DNA of 64,000 bases from contig JACONN010000002.1 in the NCBI GenBank assembly GCA_014323675.1, positions 2,462,001 through 2,526,000 of the forward strand, read 5' to 3'. Of the stretch, positions 8,687 through 17,812 are shown in pieces. Made by a program: the position numbers and the translations under genes. Under the pieces are notes generated by a model. It made no database searches. It was not told the DNA's origin and worked only from the letters and a program-made list of their open reading frames with translations. Numbering within the stretch: the stretch's first letter is position 1; the number at the start of each line of letters is the position of its first letter. The stretch is from Hormoscilla sp. GM7CHS1pb (GTDB lineage Bacteria > Cyanobacteriota > Cyanobacteriia > Cyanobacteriales > Desertifilaceae).

Positions 8687-10015
8687 CTACATGCGTAACA
8701 CCCGCACTACAGAACCAGGCCCGATTATTCGGTCGTTTCCGGGAGCACCCACCCGGTTGTGTCGCATCCTGCGCACAACATGGGTGGGTGCTCCGGAAAC
8801 GAAAGTCCGCGGCCCGATCGCCCGTTCTCCCACTGGCACAACCGCTAAAGCATTCGTTCCTGCTAGATTAATCAAATTACCAGAACTATGACTGCCTGTT
8901 GCCAACTCAAATTCACATTCACTCTCTGACAAATGCAATGTCCCCCACAGATAGGTTTCTCGTTTGCCACCTGCACGCAATTCATTCTGGGTCACCGCCT
9001 GGACAAACTCTGGTAAGTATCCTCGGGCCAGTCCTGACATTTTTTTAATTGCCGGTCGGACAAACCGCCAAAAACTTACCAAGGCGGACACTGGGTTTCC
9101 TGGCAAACCAAAGTATAACACAAAATGGGGTTGCTTGAATGTTGCTACTGTCAGAGGTTTGCCTGGTTTGATCGCAACAGATTTAATTTGAATTTCTGCC
9201 CCCAGAGTTGATAATATTTGCTCTACATAGTCGTAATCTCCCACGGAAACTCCCCCAGATGATAGTACCATATCAACCTCGGGCAAGATCGACCCGATCG
9301 CCTCTTTAATTGCCTCCCGATCGTCTGGGACAATACCTAACATTTGGGGAATAGCACCCGCCTGCCGGACTCCAGATGCCAAAGCATATTGATTAGAATC
9401 TACAATATGACCGGGTTGTAAAGGTTGTTCTAGCCTTACCAACTCGCTACCCGTAGATAAAATCCCTACCCGGAGACGCCTGTAAACGGGAACTTGGGTA
9501 CATTGGGCCGCTGCTAGCACCGCAATTTCCGGGGCATTTAAAGCTATTCCTGGCATTAACAAGGGGTTTCCCGCCTGGTAAAAAGCACCTTGATGTCGTA
9601 CAAATGCTTGCGGCGACTCTGGAGAAGAGAAGATAAACAAGCGCATACCCTCTCGTTTCGTTTCTTCCTGCATTACCACCGTATCCGCACCATCGGGCAT
9701 CATCGAACCAGTCAAAATTCTGGCTGCTTGTCCCCGGCCAATGGTACGTTGAGGCTGATATCCTGCGGGAATTTCTTCGACAACTTCTAAGACAGCAGGA
9801 TGTTCGGCATTGCAACTGCTTACATCCGCAAACCGCACCGCATACCCGTCCATCGCCGAGTTATCCCAGTGGGGAAAGTCCAGGTTACTGCTTACCGGGG
9901 CAGCTAAAATGCGACCCCTGACATCAGGCGAGTTTAATACTTCTACATCCTCCTGTCCGGACAGGGGTTGCACCAAGTCTAAAATGATCGTTTCCGCTTG
10001 AAGTACTGGTAACAT
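8687..10015 (-). CDS. moeA: Molybdopterin molybdenumtransferase MoeA
   Basis: MoeA inserts molybdate into adenylylated molybdopterin, the last step of molybdenum cofactor synthesis, in the cytoplasm. The motifs are in order: DNSAMDGYAV (51-60), TGSMMPDGAD (102-111), the MPT-binding fold with ILSTGSELV (185-193), GGVSVGDYDYVE (254-265), KPGKPL (284-289) and LPGNPVSALVSF (304-315), then domain IV. At 442 residues it is slightly long. The extra length is a 31-residue insertion near the C-terminus (about 403-433), encoded by a palindromic element flanked by an 8-bp direct repeat. The reading frame is kept and the normal tail GSVVRVLRM follows. The start is the ATG at 10015; no neighbouring moco genes are in the window. 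Confidence 0.93.
   Translation of the reverse strand: MLPVLQAETIILDLVQPLSGQEDVEVLNSPDVRGRILAAPVSSNLDFPHWDNSAMDGYAVRFADVSSCNAEHPAVLEVVEEIPAGYQPQRTIGRGQAARILTGSMMPDGADTVVMQEETKREGMRLFIFSSPESPQAFVRHQGAFYQAGNPLLMPGIALNAPEIAVLAAAQCTQVPVYRRLRVGILSTGSELVRLEQPLQPGHIVDSNQYALASGVRQAGAIPQMLGIVPDDREAIKEAIGSILPEVDMVLSSGGVSVGDYDYVEQILSTLGAEIQIKSVAIKPGKPLTVATFKQPHFVLYFGLPGNPVSALVSFWRFVRPAIKKMSGLARGYLPEFVQAVTQNELRAGGKRETYLWGTLHLSESECEFELATGSHSSGNLINLAGTNALAVVPVGERAIGPRTFVSGAPTHVVRRMRHNRVGAPGNDRIIGPGSVVRVLRM
8726..8810. repeat. Palindromic mini-element inserted in frame in moeA
   Basis: An 85-bp element (arms TCGTTTCCGGGAGCACCCACC / GGGTGGGTGCTCCGGAAACGA style, shown here only in part) lies between two copies of GGCCCGAT at 8718-8725 and 8811-8818. 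The duplication plus element is 93 bp, a multiple of three with no stop in the moeA frame. This gives clear target-site duplication evidence for transposition. Confidence 0.85.
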
Positions 10016-10603
10016 TTTTATAGTTCGTAATTCCCAAGATGCTGAATGAACCAGCAGATACTCGCCTTGCCAGAGTACCGCTGTGGCGTCGGAGTGCCGC
10101 CTATGGCTGCCAATCGCGCAGCGATTGGCATTGACTTTTTCCTCGCAGGGCTGCTATGCCAGCGAGAGGGCATCCACGGTCTGCGGACTTTCGTTTCCTG
10201 CGCACCCACCTATGTTATGCGCAGGATGCGACACAACCGGGTGGGTGCTCCCGGAAACGACCGTATCCCTCACGGGAGCGCAGCCATAAAATCGGGACTG
10301 GGGCCATGTGAGCTGTGATTGGCATTTACTACCTTTCTCCGGTGAATGCCTGCTGATGATTCCTGTGCTGGTAGACTGTGGTTTTGCCTATGTCGCGGGT
10401 GTAACTCAGGCAAGCTTTCCACGACCAGATCGCGGATACTATTGTAGTCGGCACCCGCCGGGGTTACTCCCTAGACCTGGACTTACTCGCCCTGAAGGGC
10501 ATCGCGTCGAACGCGCAGCGTGGCGCAGCCATAGATGGGTGCAGCCAGGGCCGGGATGTGCGAAAATGAGAAATTGCGTTAAATTCTAGATCAAAAAGGG
10601 AAA
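10016..10603. other. Intergenic region with palindromic element
   Basis: No gene is supported between moeA and rpmG, which are divergently arranged. A full-length palindromic element of the moeA type lies at about 10182-10266 (ends GCGGACTTTCGTTTCC and GGAAACGACCGTAT). A short repeat GCGCAGCGTGGCGCAGCCAT lies at about 10515-10535 and recurs at 14136 and 18064. Promoter elements for rpmG were not pinned down. Confidence 0.5.
10182..10266. repeat. Palindromic mini-element, TCGTTTCC/GGAAACGA family
   Basis: It has the same end sequences as the moeA insert in the opposite orientation (GCGGACTTTCGTTTCC start, GGAAACGACCG end). No exact target duplication is visible by eye. Confidence 0.7.
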
Positions 10604-10801
10604 ATGGCAAAAAAGGGTAAGGATGTCCGTCTGGTCGTGACCCTCGAATGCACTGAGTGTCGCACTAACACTGATAAGCGATCGAAAGGAGTATCCCGGT
10701 ACACCACCACCAAGAATCGCCGTAACACCACAGCCCGGTTAGAACTGAAAAAGTTCTGTACCCACTGTAACAAGCACACGGTCCACAAGGAAATCAAGTA
10801 G
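10604..10801 (+). CDS. rpmG: 50S ribosomal protein L33
   Basis: This 65-residue basic protein of the large ribosomal subunit starts [16 protein letters not shown]. It has the four-cysteine zinc ribbon (CTEC near 16-19, CTHC near 53-56) typical of zinc-containing L33. It is complete and of normal length. It is followed 50 bases later by rpsR in the conserved cyanobacterial rpmG-rpsR-RNase order, which suggests co-transcription. Confidence 0.97.
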   Translation: MAKKGKDVRLVVTLECTECRTNTDKRSKGVSRYTTTKNRRNTTARLELKKFCTHCNKHTVHKEIK

Positions 10802-10851
10802 TATAGTCTGTACTACCCCTAGCAATTGACAATTAGCAAAGGACAACTGAT

Positions 10852-11070
10852 ATGGCAGGTTTCTATCGCAACCGCGTTTCCCCCATTTCACCAAAAGACC
10901 CGATCGACTATAAAGATGTAGATCTGTTACGGAAATATATAACCGAACGCGGAAAACTATTGCCGCGTCGGATAACGGGTCTGACTTGTAAGCAACAAAG
11001 AGACTTGACTCAAGCAATCAAGCGTGCTAGAATTTTGGCTCTGTTGCCTTTCGTGAATAAGGAAGCGTAA
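10852..11070 (+). CDS. rpsR: 30S ribosomal protein S18
   Basis: This 72-residue small-subunit protein contains the conserved [19 protein letters not shown] and [20 protein letters not shown] segments, which contact 16S rRNA and S6. It is of normal length and intact. It lies between rpmG and the RNase gene; no terminator-like hairpin separates it from rpmG. Confidence 0.97.
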   Translation: MAGFYRNRVSPISPKDPIDYKDVDLLRKYITERGKLLPRRITGLTCKQQRDLTQAIKRARILALLPFVNKEA

Positions 11071-11158
11071 ATATGTGGGACAGCTTTCGCTGTCCTACGC
11101 ATGAGAGAAAATCCCAAATTGGGCTAAGCTAGTGGCAAACGCTATGGCTAACTAGAAT

Positions 11159-13177
11159 ATGGCTCTGGAAAAGGGAAGGCTGATAGAATTTAGGCTGCAA
11201 GGAGACCGGCGTCTGGCAGTAGCAGACCGTCCAGAGGGCAAAAAAAACTGGATCGTGGTAGATGAACGAGGTCAGGCCCATTCGCTCAAACCGCAGCAGG
11301 TAAGCTATGAGGTGGAGGGGGAGACATATAAACCGGCAGAAATAGGGGGCTTCATGGGGGAAGTGGAAACTTACATAGACCCCTCAAGTATAGAATTGGC
11401 CTGGGAGTTACTGGTGGAAGATTCCGAAGCGATCGACCCCCAAGGGATGGCACAGCTGCTATTTTCAGAGCCAAGTCCGGCCCAATGCTATGCAGCCTAT
11501 TGTATGCTCTGTAGGGATAAATTGTATTTCAAACAAAAGGGCGATCGCTACGAACCCCGTCCAGTAGCGATGGTGGCGGAACTAAAACACCAGCAGGAGG
11601 TGGCCCATCAGCGCCAGCAGGAGTCCCAGGAATTTTTGGCTCGCCTGCAGCAGGCTTTAACAGGTGAGGTGGTAGAGTGGGAAAGTAGCGATCGCCCCCG
11701 TTTAGAAGCCTTAGAACAGTTGGCGGCCAAGGGCGGGGTAACAGAGGGTTTCAAACCGGCCCCGGTGGCGACGGAAACTCTGAGAGTCCTAAAACGCCCG
11801 CAAACTCCCCAAGCAGCTTTCGACCTATTGGTAGAATTAGAGCTGTGGATTCTCCATGAAAACCTGTTTCTGCGGCGGAGTCAAATACCAACAGAGTTCT
11901 CTACAAAGGTACTGGAAGTGGTTCAATGCTATCTGAATGCCAAGCCTGCCGATCTAGACACTAATCGCTTAGACCTCACCCATCTCAAGGTGTACACCAT
12001 TGATGATGAAAGCACGAAGGAAATAGATGACGGTTTGAGTTGGGAAGAGTTGTCCGATGGTCAGCAGCGACTGTGGATCCATATTGCTGACCCGACCCGA
12101 TGGATGTCCCCAGGAGATGAGTTGGACTTGGAAGCGAGACGCCGGGGAACGACGATGTATCTGCCGACGGGAATGATACCCATGTTTCCCGCAGAGATGG
12201 CAACGGGCCTGATGAGTCTGGTTCAGGGGAAAATTTGCTGTGCCGTTAGCTTTGGCGTGGTCCTGGATAAGACAGGGGCCGTGCAAGATTATAGCATCCA
12301 CGCTAGCCTGATTAAACCAACCTATCGCCTCACCTACGATGATGTCGATGAAATGCTGCAACTGGGGGTAAAGGCGGAACCGGAAATAGAGGCGATCGCC
12401 TCGGCGGCGCAACTGCGCAAGCAATGGCGCGACTCTCAAGGGGCAATCAATATCTCCATGCCAGAGGCGTCAATTAAAGTCAAAGATGATGAAATCACCA
12501 TCGAGGTGTTAGAGGACTCGGTGTCCCGGCGCACCGTGGCCGAAATGATGATTCTGGGGGGCGAAGTAGCGGCCCGCTACGGTCAAACCCACAATCTCCC
12601 CTTACCCTTTCGGGGTCAACCGCAACCGGAGTTGCCGCCAGCAGAAGAACTGCTACTATTACCAGCAGGACCAGTCCGGGCCTCGGCCATCCGCCGCTGC
12701 ATGCCGAAAAGTGAAATGAGTATCACGCCAAGTCGTCATGCCAGTTTAGGCTTGAATTGCTACACTCAGGTAACCTCCCCTATCCGCCGCTATACTGACC
12801 TGTTGACTCATTTTCAATTGAAGGCCCATTTGCGCGGAGAACCCCTGCCTTTTTCTGAAGAACAGCTGCGAGAAGTGATGGTCTCTATTGGCCCGATCGC
12901 CCAGGAAGCGGTCTGGGTAGAACGCCAGACAAATCGCTACTGGGGTTTGGAATATCTGCGACGTAATCCCGATCGGGTATGGCAAGGATTAGTGCTGCGC
13001 TGGCTGCGAGAAGATGATAATCTGGCCCTAGTATTATTGGAAGAACTGGGTCTGGAGTTGGGCATGCGTTTTACTAATTCTGTCGAACCGGGCGATCGGA
13101 TCGAACTGAAGGTAACTTACGCCGACCCCCGCCAAGATGTAGTCCATTTCCAACATATCCTGGAATCAACTCTTTGA
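11159..13177 (+). CDS. rnb: Ribonuclease II/R family exoribonuclease
   Basis: This 672-residue 3-prime to 5-prime exoribonuclease of the RNB family is probably used in RNA turnover and ribosome quality control. An N-terminal OB/cold-shock-like region is followed by the RNB catalytic domain from about residue 270. That domain carries the acidic cluster TIDDESTKEIDDG (about 280-292) and IHIADPTRW, with RRTVAEMMILGGEVAA and the SPIRRYTDLLTH motif later. A short C-terminal S1-like stretch ends the protein. The length matches cyanobacterial RNase II/R rather than the longer enterobacterial RNase R. It lies 88 bases after rpsR on the same strand. Confidence 0.92.
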   Translation: MALEKGRLIEFRLQGDRRLAVADRPEGKKNWIVVDERGQAHSLKPQQVSYEVEGETYKPAEIGGFMGEVETYIDPSSIELAWELLVEDSEAIDPQGMAQLLFSEPSPAQCYAAYCMLCRDKLYFKQKGDRYEPRPVAMVAELKHQQEVAHQRQQESQEFLARLQQALTGEVVEWESSDRPRLEALEQLAAKGGVTEGFKPAPVATETLRVLKRPQTPQAAFDLLVELELWILHENLFLRRSQIPTEFSTKVLEVVQCYLNAKPADLDTNRLDLTHLKVYTIDDESTKEIDDGLSWEELSDGQQRLWIHIADPTRWMSPGDELDLEARRRGTTMYLPTGMIPMFPAEMATGLMSLVQGKICCAVSFGVVLDKTGAVQDYSIHASLIKPTYRLTYDDVDEMLQLGVKAEPEIEAIASAAQLRKQWRDSQGAINISMPEASIKVKDDEITIEVLEDSVSRRTVAEMMILGGEVAARYGQTHNLPLPFRGQPQPELPPAEELLLLPAGPVRASAIRRCMPKSEMSITPSRHASLGLNCYTQVTSPIRRYTDLLTHFQLKAHLRGEPLPFSEEQLREVMVSIGPIAQEAVWVERQTNRYWGLEYLRRNPDRVWQGLVLRWLREDDNLALVLLEELGLELGMRFTNSVEPGDRIELKVTYADPRQDVVHFQHILESTL

Positions 13178-13262
13178 GAATGGGAAATTGTCAATGGTGA
13201 ATTGTTAATGGAGAATTAATGATTAACAATTTTCCATTAACAATTGTAAAAAGGAGAGGGCG

Positions 13263-13604
13263 ATGCAATTAGAAGATTATTTTGAATTTCTCGGACCCGA
13301 TGACATTCGGATCGAAGGAACCCGCGTGGGGATAGAGACTGTTCTGGACGAATACCTCTATAACGGGAAATCTCCAGAGGCGATCGCGTCTATGTATTCA
13401 ACCCTAAATTTGGAGTTAGTTTATGCAACAATTCTCTACTACCTGCACGATAAAGAAACTGTCAGCAGGTACCTAGATAATTGGATTGAGTACGCGAGGA
13501 AAGCACAGGAAGAGTATGATAAAAATCCGCCCCCATTTGTAAAACGGCTTCTCAAGATCAAGGCAGAACGTAATCGTCAGTTGGTGCAAAACAATGACAA
13601 TTAA
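13263..13604 (+). CDS. DUF433 family protein, probable antitoxin
   Basis: The 113-residue protein has DUF433 features: a DIRIEGTRVGIETVLDEYLYNGKSPEAIA-type helix-turn-helix (given here as GTRVGIETVL and SPEAIASMYSTL) and LELVYATILYYL. A clear AAGGAGAGGGCG ribosome-binding site precedes the ATG. It overlaps the next gene by 11 bases. DUF433 proteins next to DUF5615 proteins are treated as VapBC-like toxin-antitoxin pairs, DUF433 being the DNA-binding antitoxin; that role is inferred from family and context. Confidence 0.85.
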   Translation: MQLEDYFEFLGPDDIRIEGTRVGIETVLDEYLYNGKSPEAIASMYSTLNLELVYATILYYLHDKETVSRYLDNWIEYARKAQEEYDKNPPPFVKRLLKIKAERNRQLVQNNDN

Positions 13605-13962
13605 GTATCTGTTGGACGAAAATGTATCATCTTTGTATCGGAAACAGCTATTGCGCTATAAACCAGATTTAACTGTCTGCATGATTGGTGAAGAGAATGT
13701 GCCGCCTAAAAAAACACCAGACCCGGAAATTCTTTGTTGGTGTGAAGAAAATGAATTTTTGCTTATTACCAATAACCGCAGTTCTATGCCAGTACATTTG
13801 GTCGATCATTTAGCGGCAGGTCGCCATGTACCAGCAATTTTTGTGCTTCGCCATCCAACAAATATTGGTCGGATAATTGAGGATTTGATTCTGATTGCCG
13901 AAGTTGCCGATCCAAATGAATATCAAGACCAGATCACTTATCTGCCACTGGCTTTCGCCTGA
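13594..13962 (+). CDS. DUF5615 PIN-like toxin
   Basis: The 122-residue protein has the PIN-like DUF5615 layout: LLDENVS at the N-terminus (acidic D7/E8), a middle DPEILCWCEENEFLLITNN, and MPVHLVDHLAAG. Members are predicted metal-dependent ribonucleases. The start overlaps the stop of the DUF433 gene, consistent with translational coupling. The usual final acidic residue could not be assigned by eye. Activity is inferred from the family. Confidence 0.85.
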   Translation: MTIKYLLDENVSSLYRKQLLRYKPDLTVCMIGEENVPPKKTPDPEILCWCEENEFLLITNNRSSMPVHLVDHLAAGRHVPAIFVLRHPTNIGRIIEDLILIAEVADPNEYQDQITYLPLAFA

Positions 13963-14169
13963 TTTTGATAGATTCTGATTAATTTGGAACTGAAGACCAC
14001 ATTTCAGAGAATACCGTCCATTAATACCGATCGATTCTAATGTATACCTGTAACAACTTTCTTGTCCAGTACTGGTATCATCTGCAATCAACTTTAACAC
14101 AGACTTCTGTCAAGTCATGGATGGTTGTTCCCGATCGCGCAGCGTGGCGCAGCCATGGGAAGTTTTAGG

Positions 14170-15250
14170 CGGGGTCGAGCTGGGAATCACTTCCCAACCC
14201 TCCCTTTCAAAACCGGACTTGTACCTTTCAACACATCCTGCTCCTGCTAGCTCTATCCCTTTTCGGGTTGCTTTGGTTGGGTCTCCCCTTTCCTGACAGA
14301 TGGGGTCAGTTCCGTGCATTGTCTTGGTTCTTTGGTCCCTTGGTCTATGTTGCCTAAGTGTGAATTTATTTGCCGGACTCCGGAGGGTTCGTGCGGGGGA
14401 AAATACCTGTAACACCCCTATTACACTCTTTACTTACGATTGGCCGTTACGTGGGCCCTGTACTTTTTCTTACCTGGTCTCGGTCTTCCACCTCTTGACT
14501 ATATATACCTTCCAACGTGGCTCTTACTCTCAGTTCACGGCTGATTGCAGGTGACCTTTCCCTGGCTCTTGGCCCATGAGCAGATGGGCTAGGTGACCAC
14601 TTCGACGTTTGAGGTTCCGTATCATGTTAGGACTACTCGTTGCCTCAACTTCTAGAGCTGCGTCCTACGTCAGCATATCCTAGGCGTTACCCAAGGCTTT
14701 GGCTTTTTAGGACATCTCTCCCCCATTGACGTTCGCTTATCATCTAACTTATCTCCTGGTCAGTTGACCACCATATGAAAGTGGCTACCCGGTCCATAGA
14801 TTGTTCAATAGAGGTTATGACGTTCCGTGCAATCTATAGTAGTGCTTTTAGGCCCCAGCAATACCCCGGGAGATTTGTGTGATACGAGATAGCCAAAAGA
14901 AACAACTATCCACATCTTCCTTTCCCTTTTGGGCCAGCGTATCAGCCTTATTGCGCTGGTTAAAGGTTACGAGGCTTGTACTGATTCACTTATCGTTAGC
15001 CATGAGCACTTTTCCTAGCGGTGTCGCCGGCGATAGCTGCCAGCTATCCTACATTTAAGTCCCTGCTCTCCACCACCAGTGATGTCACTCTGTAGCAGTT
15101 GGGACCGGTGTACCTCCCGTATCCGGAGGGTGGGATTGTGCCAGCTGATGCAACCGATTACCCACAAAGATTACACAGTTTGCCGATTAATGATACCGGT
15201 CTGAGCTGTCACGTGTCTTAGAGACCCATTTACACCCAAACGTCTCGCAC
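14170..15250 (-). mobile_element. ORF-less type 2 group II intron near the end of the HEAT-like gene
   Basis: The 5-prime end GTGCGAGACGTTTGG is at 15250. Domain V (AGGATGTGTTGAAAGGTAC) and domain VI ending CTCGACCCCGC are at about 14250-14170. The length of about 1.08 kb leaves no room for an RT gene. It resembles the 33.5-34.1 kb remnant at the 5-prime end and the 1827-2667 intron at the 3-prime end. It lies in the same orientation as the interrupted gene, so splicing could restore the message if a maturase acts in trans. Confidence 0.8.
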
Positions 15251-15999
15251 TCCTTTTTCCTAAATAGGTCTCCGGAATGCTTAGCGAGTCTATCCACTAA
15301 CTTAGTATTTTCCCACAGACGCACGAGGATTGACAAGGCATACTCTGGCATATTTTCACCAGCAACATAGGCCAGGGTGTTCCCTGCTGCTAGTTTCACA
15401 ATCTCGGCATCATCTGAGTTTAATAGTTCCTCAAAAAACATAGTATCTACAGACGTATTGTCGCTGATAAATGCCAGACAATACGGAATGGTTGCTCTCA
15501 CCATTTCTTCTGGTTCGTTGCGAAAATATCTACAGAGTTTAGCGCAAATCATCGCAGCATCTCGCTTACAGAATGCAAGCATGTATATTGCTAATTCTAA
15601 CTTCGGACGACTCATGTTCCAGCAAATCAAGGTAAACATCGATCTCTTTGTAAATTTGCCCATAAGTGGCACGGGCCCAATAGAGTTCCTCAGACGTATT
15701 ACCAGTAGGGCCTCCCGACACGCCAGCGGTGCTAAATTGCAGAGAATTATCTCCAAGATGTCTGGTTCTGACTCATGTGGGAGGCGTTCAATTAGAAATG
15801 GTGCGACGAAAGCTGCTTGCCAATATAAAGTTCCCTGATGCCAGCATAGCTCAAACAGATCCCATAAAGCCTTCTCTCTAACCTCTTTATTATCTGAGGC
15901 GAGATGGCGGATATCATTGACTATATCCTCCAGTAAAAAACACCAACCCTTACCATTATTGGGAAATTTCACAGATACCGTTAATTGACGATCGCTCAT
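15251..15999 (-). CDS. HEAT-like repeat protein, 3-prime end interrupted by a group II intron
   Basis: The protein starts MSDRQLTVSVKF at 15999. It consists of about 250 residues of alternating helices with Leu/Ala spacing typical of HEAT/armadillo-like scaffolds (EKALWDLFELCWHQG, MVRATIPYCLAFISD, AEIVKLAAGNTLAYVAG). No enzymatic motif is seen. The reading frame enters the intron after KK at 15251. If the intron is removed at CTAAAAC the protein ends almost at once (KKD, stop); with a slightly different 3-prime splice site it would run to 14110. Either way little is lost. The function is unknown; such proteins often act in protein-protein contacts. Confidence 0.65.
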
Positions 16000-16486
16000 A
16001 TTCTATTTCCTCCTGACTCTTGACCGGTAGCCCAGAAACCCGGTAGCCCAGAAACCCGGTTTTGCCGGAATTACCGGGTTTCTTGATTTGATGCCAAGAT
16101 CGCCTCCCCATTCGGACTCATTCCTATTTATCATATTTCACTTTCGCACCATTGAGAAAGCGCTTGAGCATTTTCCGCGCATAGTACAGTATAGCAATCT
16201 CAATTCCAGTTCACCTCTGGTTATTTGATTGCTCTTACAACTAGCTTAAACTATAAATGTTGATGATCTTCTATCATATACAGCTGACAGATAAGGCGAT
16301 CGGGAAATATATACCGGAGTATATATTTATCAAGATAGTTGCCGCTTTTTAAGGATGACTTGACAATAAATATACTACATTTTACACCTTTGCGACTAGA
16401 GGCGACTCGCCTCTAGTTTTTCTTTGAACCCTTGTAGTCAGCGCTTACGTAAATCCTAGGTTAGTTTGTGGCATGCATCCAGATAT
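16000..16486. other. Intergenic region with an orphan terminator
   Basis: No ORF is supported. Direct repeats of CCGGTAGCCCAGAAA lie at 16024-16056, near palindromic ACCCGG/CCGGGT units. An AT-rich tract follows to 16390, then a strong plus-strand hairpin terminator at 16395-16423 with no annotated plus-strand gene before it. Confidence 0.45.
16395..16423 (+). terminator. Rho-independent terminator-like hairpin
   Basis: The stem ACTAGAGGCGA pairs perfectly with TCGCCTCTAGT and is followed by TTTTTCTTT on the plus strand. A TTGACA box lies about 35 bases upstream (about 16361). No plus-strand gene lies within 2 kb upstream, so it may end a small RNA; the minus side has no T-run for the flanking gene. 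Confidence 0.55.
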
Positions 16487-17812
16487 TTACTTGCGATCGG
16501 GGTGAACGTAGTCAACAAAATAAAACCTCGGTTCTAACCATAGTTTCAACCAACTGTACAGCCCTAAACCCAGCAACGCCGTTAATATCGAAGGTAAACC
16601 CAACCGCAGTTTCATCCCATCTGGTATTAAGGCCACAGCGGCAACAGTCAGGGCAAAATAGGCCAGCAGAACTTTTTGCCAGCGCTGCACTGCCTTTAAT
16701 GCACCCCGACAACTGCTGCAATGCCGGGTGTGTTGTTGATAGCGATCGAGCAAAAGTTGGCGATTTTCATTAATAGGCAAAATTTCGGGACTGACAATGC
16801 CTACTTCCTGCCAAGGCAGCTGACCGTGACAATATTTATCAAACCACTTGCGAAACTCAATAATCAATCTATCTGCCTGAGTCGGCATCAGATAGGCAGT
16901 TTGCCAACTTTCCTGCTGCTGTTGCAGACAACGTTCTTGCTGATGGAGGATAATCATGTCTCCATCTAAAACCATGTTACGAGTTTTGATATGTGTCCAC
17001 CACCGAGGAGTGATTTGGTGCAGCATGGGAGCAAAGTTGCGGGTAAACTGGGCCACAAGTCTTGATTTACCCGGCAACACGGGAAGACAATAGGTTACTA
17101 ATCCTATCTGCTTTTCGGGACTAAAGCAAATTTCATACTCTAAACGGCAAGGGGGGACAAAAGTTATCCTCGTCTTAAACCTTCTGTCAGTTTCAGCTGC
17201 TATGACCCGCGCAGTTGACTGGATAATTTTCATGGCAATGGGTGCAGCTTTGGCGCGATCGCCCTGGATCCCATGATGAGTAAAAGGCACGTGACTGGGG
17301 TCAGCGACATTTTCTACTAGGGTTTGCCAATCATATTCCAAATCTCGCACCAATGAAGACCAAACAAAACCTTTGGAGGCATCTATTTGGGGAGAGAGAG
17401 GCAGAGGAGTTCGGGCAGCTAGATCGGCCGCTCGGGCATCCGGCCATACCCAGAGTAAATCATTCACCTCCTGGGTAGGAAATACCACAGTACAGAAATT
17501 TTGTTTATTTTTCCTCACCAGTTCGGGGTTTTCTGCTTGAGGAATGCGAGTACAAATCCCTTGGTCATCGAACTGCCACCCGTGATAGCTACACATTAAG
17601 TTGCCAGTTTGCTCATCTATCCTCCCTTCACTCAAAGGTGCTAAACGATGAGGACATCGATCTAAAAATACTTGATATTTTTGGCATGACTTTGAGTGCC
17701 AAATTACCAAACGCATGCCCAAAAGGGTAATTTGTGTTGGTCTCTGAGGATCCAGGTCAGCAACTGGTGACACCGGATACCAATTTTGAAAGAAGTTGAA
17801 TTCAGTATTCAT
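16487..17812 (-). CDS. Rieske [2Fe-2S] oxygenase, pheophorbide a oxygenase (PaO) family
   Basis: The 441-residue protein has a Rieske centre CPHRLAPLSEG (C53, H55) and CSYHGWQF (C74, H77), then the mononuclear iron site NVADPSHVPFTHHG (about 165-180). The C-terminal CSSC motif (about 357) and two hydrophobic helices match the PaO/Tic55/PTC52 branch. These enzymes hydroxylate tetrapyrroles or related substrates using electrons passed through the Rieske cluster, and are membrane-anchored through the C-terminus. The exact substrate cannot be told from sequence. The start is the ATG at 17812 (MNTEFNFFQNWYPV); the gene is intact and apparently monocistronic. Confidence 0.88.
   Translation of the reverse strand: MNTEFNFFQNWYPVSPVADLDPQRPTQITLLGMRLVIWHSKSCQKYQVFLDRCPHRLAPLSEGRIDEQTGNLMCSYHGWQFDDQGICTRIPQAENPELVRKNKQNFCTVVFPTQEVNDLLWVWPDARAADLAARTPLPLSPQIDASKGFVWSSLVRDLEYDWQTLVENVADPSHVPFTHHGIQGDRAKAAPIAMKIIQSTARVIAAETDRRFKTRITFVPPCRLEYEICFSPEKQIGLVTYCLPVLPGKSRLVAQFTRNFAPMLHQITPRWWTHIKTRNMVLDGDMIILHQQERCLQQQQESWQTAYLMPTQADRLIIEFRKWFDKYCHGQLPWQEVGIVSPEILPINENRQLLLDRYQQHTRHCSSCRGALKAVQRWQKVLLAYFALTVAAVALIPDGMKLRLGLPSILTALLGLGLYSWLKLWLEPRFYFVDYVHPDRK

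Noticed and set aside
15377..15838. 153-codon ORF antisense to the HEAT-like gene
   Set aside because: Antisense shadow; the minus frame has a consistent helical repeat pattern and a good start.
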